Source: an uncultured Hungatella sp. (GTDB lineage: Bacteria; Bacillota; Clostridia; Lachnospirales; Lachnospiraceae). From it: a stretch of DNA of 10,221 nucleotides. Below, in pieces: positions 6,260 through 10,221 of the stretch. The notes under the pieces were generated by a model. It was given only the letters and a program-made list of their open reading frames with translations. It was not told where the DNA came from and did no database searches. The first letter of the stretch is position 1; every line of letters starts with the position of its first letter. Location: assembly GCA_959018155.1 (NCBI GenBank), contig CAUEKH010000061.1, forward strand, positions 1 through 10,221, read 5' to 3'. Position numbers and translations under genes: made by a program.

Positions 6260-7495
6260 TCAACTGGAAACTTCTGTTTCAACCGCATTCTTTTCTCCGT
6301 GGCCGAGGAAACTCTCCTGCTCAATCACCCTTTTCTTCTCACAAATCGCATCAATCAGCGGCTGTAGCCGTGGTTCCTCCACGCGCTTCAGTTTCTCCAG
6401 CTTCGACTCCTTTACCTCCATCCCCTGAGGAAGAAATTTCAGATACGTCTCTGCATCCATCTGATACGGCTGTAAATCCGGGAAAATCTTGGTCCTGATA
6501 TACTGAAAAATCTTCACCCCGCCGTAATCCAAATCCCCGCTGTGGTAATATTCCACCCTCTGCCCCATAAGCGACCGGCGCAGGGCGGTCAGAAATTCCC
6601 GCTCTAACGGCGAGAAATACCCGTGTGAGAAGAGAATCAAAGTTCCTTTCTCGTAAGGAAATGACATATAATTCGCCTTATTTTCCACCGATATCACCTT
6701 ACAAATGGCCTGTCCCGCCGGAATGGCCGCGCGCTTCAACGTTTCGCTGTTTAAGAGCGCCCCGTAGCAGAACAGCGATAAATCAATGGTCCGCCCTTCC
6801 AGTTCAATCACCAGATTCCCTTTCAGGGCAAGTTCCGGCGCGTAGTCATCGAGATAGTGCTGGCTTAAAATCTCCTGACTGCTCATATTATCATCAATTT
6901 CATCATTATATTTCTTAGCCGCCGACACTACAAGAGATTCGTATTCCTCCTCAAACCGCTTGGAATCTTTTAGATAATATTTGCTGAAGATCCGCTTATA
7001 AACAGACTCTTCCAGACAGTCCAATCCGTCGAAACAGGCAAAATAAAATTCCCGTCTGCCCTCTGCCAGAACCTTCGGCTCTGCGCCCGCCTCCACCTGT
7101 TTGAAAAGCCCATCATAACAGGCGCGTATCCAGTCTTTTTTCACCTGCCCCCTGTGAATCAGGAGTGCCTCCTTCAACTTCTGGATTCTCTCAGCCTTGG
7201 GGACGCGGCCGGCAAGCCGGTAAAAATCATTCCGGTTTTTCAGATTGTAGTGAATTTTTGAAATATCGGATTTTCCCACTATCCAGTCACAGTGAATCAG
7301 ACCTTCCTCCTCCAGCCGCCGCGCCTGGTTTAACAGCCTCTGCTTTCCGATCCCATTTAAATCCTCCTGCTGAATCGGAAAGCTCCGGTTTCCCGAAGCT
7401 TCCTCTCTCCAGTCCACAGTGCTGGACTCGCATTTTTCAATTATTTTATCAATCAGTTCCAAATGTTCACTCACCATTTTATTCATCATCCTCAT
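6260..7495 (-). CDS. jetD: Wadjet defence protein JetD (Toprim-domain nuclease)
   Basis: JetD is the nuclease of the Wadjet (JetABCD) system. It cuts circular plasmid DNA after the JetABC SMC motor has extruded loops on it. The 411-residue protein has an N-terminal helical, winged-helix-like region (about 1-115) and a C-terminal topoisomerase VI-A/Toprim-like domain. The Toprim acidic residues are present: Glu271 in SVENKANY, a central strand LILFSHGYFSPLEREF (287-301), and Asp321/Asp323 in GDLDYGG (320-326). The start at 7495 has GAGGGA at 7501-7506, five bases upstream, and overlaps the jetC stop by 17 bases, which implies translational coupling. In-frame ATGs at residues 3, 4 and 7 are possible alternatives; the last begins one base after the jetC stop. 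The identification rests on these motifs and on the SMC-like neighbour. The protein appears full length with its catalytic residues intact. Confidence 0.88.
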   Translation of the reverse strand: MRMMNKMVSEHLELIDKIIEKCESSTVDWREEASGNRSFPIQQEDLNGIGKQRLLNQARRLEEEGLIHCDWIVGKSDISKIHYNLKNRNDFYRLAGRVPKAERIQKLKEALLIHRGQVKKDWIRACYDGLFKQVEAGAEPKVLAEGRREFYFACFDGLDCLEESVYKRIFSKYYLKDSKRFEEEYESLVVSAAKKYNDEIDDNMSSQEILSQHYLDDYAPELALKGNLVIELEGRTIDLSLFCYGALLNSETLKRAAIPAGQAICKVISVENKANYMSFPYEKGTLILFSHGYFSPLEREFLTALRRSLMGQRVEYYHSGDLDYGGVKIFQYIRTKIFPDLQPYQMDAETYLKFLPQGMEVKESKLEKLKRVEEPRLQPLIDAICEKKRVIEQESFLGHGEKNAVETEVSS

Positions 7496-10221
7496 CCAAA
7501 TCCCTCATCAGTTCCGGAAAACTCTCCTTCTCAAATTCCTGAATGGAAATTGATTTTTTGTTCGGATTGGCAAATACAAAGGTCTTGTCTACATTTTCCA
7601 CGTAGTTCTGGATTTTATCGTTGGTGGCGCTGATAATGGCCTGGAAACCGAGGCCGCGGATCAGCTCGATACAGCTTGCCACCTTCTCCGCATCCATCTT
7701 GGAAAATGCCTCATCCAATACGACGAGGCGGATGGTAGGATTTCTCTGGATTTTCGGCGACAGGCTGATCCGGTAGGCCTGGGCGAAGCTGGCGAGTAAT
7801 GCCACATACAGCGGGTTCTGCCCCTCGCCGCCGGAATTCTTCTTAATCATCTTGCTTAATCGGATTTTGATGACTTCGTCCTCATTCTGGATCAGCTGCT
7901 GCATGTCGAAGGATAGATACGTCCGGTAATCCGCGTATTTATCCATATTCCGCTTGGCCTCCTCCATCTGCTCCGGCGTCGCATTTTCCGGCGGGATGAA
8001 GACGTTGATTAACTCGTTAATCAGCTCGCCGTACTGGCTTTCGTGCTCCATGGTAAAGAGGTTCATCTGATTGTCGAAGGACTGGTTTAGCTGGGCCGGA
8101 TTGACTTCCAGCGAGTCGTCCATGAACATGTCGTAATACCGGCCGTCGGCGCCCTTATTTTTGCCGATGACAAACTGGTATTTATCCTTGCCGAAATCAA
8201 GCCGGCTGATAATCCGGTTCAGTTCATCCTTTCTCTGTATTGCCTCGCGGATAGCGCTCCTGATTTTAAACATGAAATCATCCTTGAAATGCTCTACGGC
8301 AGATCGCGCCTGGTCTGCGGCTATCTGCTTGTACTCCTCCAGATTGTCACAGGCCAGCTTGTCAAGAAGCCGGTCATACTCTGCATTTTCCTGGGTTGTG
8401 ATGGAAAAACTGCGATTCGGATACCGCCTTGCGTACTCCCCTCTGGAATTTACCAGGGTGTTGAATTCCTGTTCGCGTTCCTCCGTGGCTTTGGCTTCCA
8501 GAGCCGCGAATTTTTCCTTCAGCCTGTCAAACCGGAGATTTGGCGTCGGAGATTCCGGCAAATTCCGCGAATCACCCGGACTGAGTTCCTCCAGATAATC
8601 CTGAAACTCCCGTTCCAGTTCCTCCTCTTCCGCGAATGCCCGTTCCTTGCGCATCAGATCTTCTTCCACCTCACGCGCAAGGCGTCCCGTGCTTTCTATT
8701 CTCGATTTGAGGTCATAGATCTGCTTTCCGATCTCCTCTTTTTCCTTCCGTTTCCCGTCTGCCAGGGCCACGATGCTTCTGCGCTCTTCCTCCCACTGAT
8801 CCACGTTCTGCTCTTTTAACTTCTCTAACTTCTGTTCCAGCTTCTTCTTTTCTTTCTGTTTCTCCCTGCAGTCCGCCGTGTCCTTCTGCCACTCCAAGTA
8901 AACGGAAACGTCCTCATTTAAGCTTTCCAGCTCCAGAATCGCTTCACACTCCCGGATCACGGATTCCAGCGGCGCTTTCTTCTCCTCCATCTCAGCGATG
9001 GACTTCTCCAGAAGCCGGATTCTCTTCCTGACGCTGTCCTTGCCGATATAGGCGAATTTCGTATAGTTGTCCGGATTCATATACTGCAGACGGAATGTGT
9101 GGTATAAAAGGCAGTCCGGCGTCACGCCGATGCGGTGGCGGCGCAGTTCCTCCACACTGTCACATTTCATGACCTTGCCCAGCAGCAAATCGAGATAGGG
9201 GCGAAGGTAGGACTCCCTGACTGTGACCTCCTCCGAGAGAGCGCCCTCATTCGTCTCGTACTCCTCCTTCGCCACCTTCTCCGTGTCGAGGACGGCCACA
9301 TGGTAAAATTCCTTCTTGTCAAGCTCCTGGTAAATGTCCATGGCCGCTTTCACATAGGCCGGCGGAACCACCAGAGACAGCTTGTTATTCCCCAGATAGC
9401 CTTCCACCGCATTTCTCCAGACCTCATCGCGGATGTCAAGCAAATCGGCCAGCACGGAAACCTCCACAGCCTTTCCCGTCTCTTCCAGCAGACGGTGCTG
9501 GATGAAGGAACGGGCATTCTCCAGATACTTCGGATACGCCTTATTTCCGGCCTTAAGCTGGCTTAACTCCTCCTTCATCAGACGTTCCTGTTTCTTCAAA
9601 TCGCGCAGTTCCTGGGAGGCGTCTCCCTTCGTGGCTTCCGTCTCCTTCTTCATCTCGCTGATGGAATTTTTCAGTCTTAAAAGCTTCGCGCCGTCAATCG
9701 TATTTTTCTCAAATTCCTCAATATCCCAGAGAGTCTGGTTCGACGTCGTCTCCTGATCGGCCCAGGCATTTAACCGCTTTGCGGTCTGCTGCCATTTGGC
9801 CGTGCTCTTATTCAAATGTTCAATCAGTTCGTTGAGGGACTGAAGCCTCGTCTTCAAATCCTCATAGCCCGTGGAGGCAATCCGGCGCAGAAGTTCCTCG
9901 CTCTTTGCGGCCAGATCGCCGATCTGTCCCTCTAAGCTTTCCTGTTGTTCTTCCCTCTTTTTTATATCATCCTGGTAAAGAATGGCCTTATCCGCCAGTT
10001 CCTTCGCCTTTGCGCGCAGTTCCAAAAGTTCCAGCTTCGACGCGTAATAGCCGTACCGGTGGCCTTCCTTCTCTTTTTCCACGACCCGCTCATACTGGGC
10101 GCCCATGGCCTTTAAAGCGTCAATTTCAACGCAGGTGTCCTCGATTTTCCGGCGCATCCGGCCGTACTGCATCACGCTCTCCTGCATGTCCTCAATCTGG
10201 ATATCCTGCTCCATGCAGATA
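7479..10221 (-). CDS. jetC: Wadjet SMC-like ATPase JetC (5' end beyond the window)
   Basis: JetC is the SMC/MukB-like motor subunit of Wadjet. Dimers with JetA (kleisin-like) and JetB (KITE-like) extrude DNA loops and pass small circles to JetD. About 913 codons are visible and the frame is open to the right edge, so the ATG at 10214 is internal and not the start. Counting from that ATG, a heptad-rich charged coiled coil covers about 1-230. A globular hinge-like region follows at about 235-375, including ADLLDIRDEVWRNAVEGYLGN, then a second long coiled coil. The C-terminal ATPase half has the ABC signature SGGEGQ at 794-799 and Walker B RLVVLDEAFSKMD with Asp834/Glu835. The Walker A part should lie 150-200 residues further upstream. 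Its stop overlaps the jetD start. RecN/SbcC-type ATPases are less likely because of the JetD partner. Confidence 0.87.
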   Translation of the reverse strand, partial: ICMEQDIQIEDMQESVMQYGRMRRKIEDTCVEIDALKAMGAQYERVVEKEKEGHRYGYYASKLELLELRAKAKELADKAILYQDDIKKREEQQESLEGQIGDLAAKSEELLRRIASTGYEDLKTRLQSLNELIEHLNKSTAKWQQTAKRLNAWADQETTSNQTLWDIEEFEKNTIDGAKLLRLKNSISEMKKETEATKGDASQELRDLKKQERLMKEELSQLKAGNKAYPKYLENARSFIQHRLLEETGKAVEVSVLADLLDIRDEVWRNAVEGYLGNNKLSLVVPPAYVKAAMDIYQELDKKEFYHVAVLDTEKVAKEEYETNEGALSEEVTVRESYLRPYLDLLLGKVMKCDSVEELRRHRIGVTPDCLLYHTFRLQYMNPDNYTKFAYIGKDSVRKRIRLLEKSIAEMEEKKAPLESVIRECEAILELESLNEDVSVYLEWQKDTADCREKQKEKKKLEQKLEKLKEQNVDQWEEERRSIVALADGKRKEKEEIGKQIYDLKSRIESTGRLAREVEEDLMRKERAFAEEEELEREFQDYLEELSPGDSRNLPESPTPNLRFDRLKEKFAALEAKATEEREQEFNTLVNSRGEYARRYPNRSFSITTQENAEYDRLLDKLACDNLEEYKQIAADQARSAVEHFKDDFMFKIRSAIREAIQRKDELNRIISRLDFGKDKYQFVIGKNKGADGRYYDMFMDDSLEVNPAQLNQSFDNQMNLFTMEHESQYGELINELINVFIPPENATPEQMEEAKRNMDKYADYRTYLSFDMQQLIQNEDEVIKIRLSKMIKKNSGGEGQNPLYVALLASFAQAYRISLSPKIQRNPTIRLVVLDEAFSKMDAEKVASCIELIRGLGFQAIISATNDKIQNYVENVDKTFVFANPNKKSISIQEFEKESFPELMRDLDEDDE

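Noticed and set aside
10198..10214. ATG at 10212-10214 as the true start of jetC
   Set aside because: The frame stays open to the window edge, the Walker A region expected at the N-terminus is missing, and no ribosome site can be seen upstream. It is an internal methionine of a gene cut by the window.

Overview
The window looks like chromosomal DNA from an anaerobic Firmicute of the clostridial type, most likely a Lachnospiraceae-like gut organism. This is an inference from three things: a free-standing 52-residue rubredoxin, AGGAGG-type ribosome binding sites with TTGACA/TATAAT-type promoters, and a perfect Bacillus/Clostridium-type LexA box. Coding DNA is of mid G+C content and the intergenic DNA is AT-rich. 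No rRNA, tRNA, CRISPR array or intact transposase is visible.

Layout, left to right. Positions 1-218 are AT-rich DNA beyond guaA, ending in the guaA terminator. guaA (GMP synthase) is on the minus strand at 219-1760. It has a near-consensus promoter at 1875-1903 and a 9-bp leader hairpin just after the predicted transcription start. A divergent intergenic region of about 465 bases leads to the plus-strand rubredoxin gene (2226-2384) and a strong hairpin (2419-2449). Positions 2565-3263 hold a small, poorly conserved-looking minus-strand cluster. It contains a 138-residue unknown gene broken by a one-base deletion, a 66-residue ORF overlapping its end, and a 29-codon ORF that may be a remnant. 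uvrA (3330-6155, minus) follows with its own terminator, a promoter, and a LexA operator that overlaps the -35 box.

Directly upstream of uvrA, on the same strand and with no visible terminator between them, lie jetD (6260-7495) and the 3' three quarters or more of jetC (7479 to the right edge). These are two of the four components of a Wadjet (JetABCD) anti-plasmid SMC system. The JetC segment shows coiled coils, a hinge region, the ABC signature and Walker B. The JetD segment shows the Toprim acidic residues of the nuclease. The Walker A part of jetC, and jetA and jetB, should lie beyond position 10221.

How the parts relate: guaA (purine synthesis) and rubredoxin (electron transfer) are housekeeping genes with their own signals. 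uvrA is the damage-recognition ATPase of nucleotide excision repair and appears to be under SOS control. The Wadjet genes form a translationally coupled operon whose last stop codon is only five bases from the uvrA LexA box, so read-through from the defence operon into uvrA is possible. The main items of interest are this defence/SOS junction, the duplicated ribosome-binding-site/start unit in front of uvrA, the guaA leader hairpin and the frameshifted gene.
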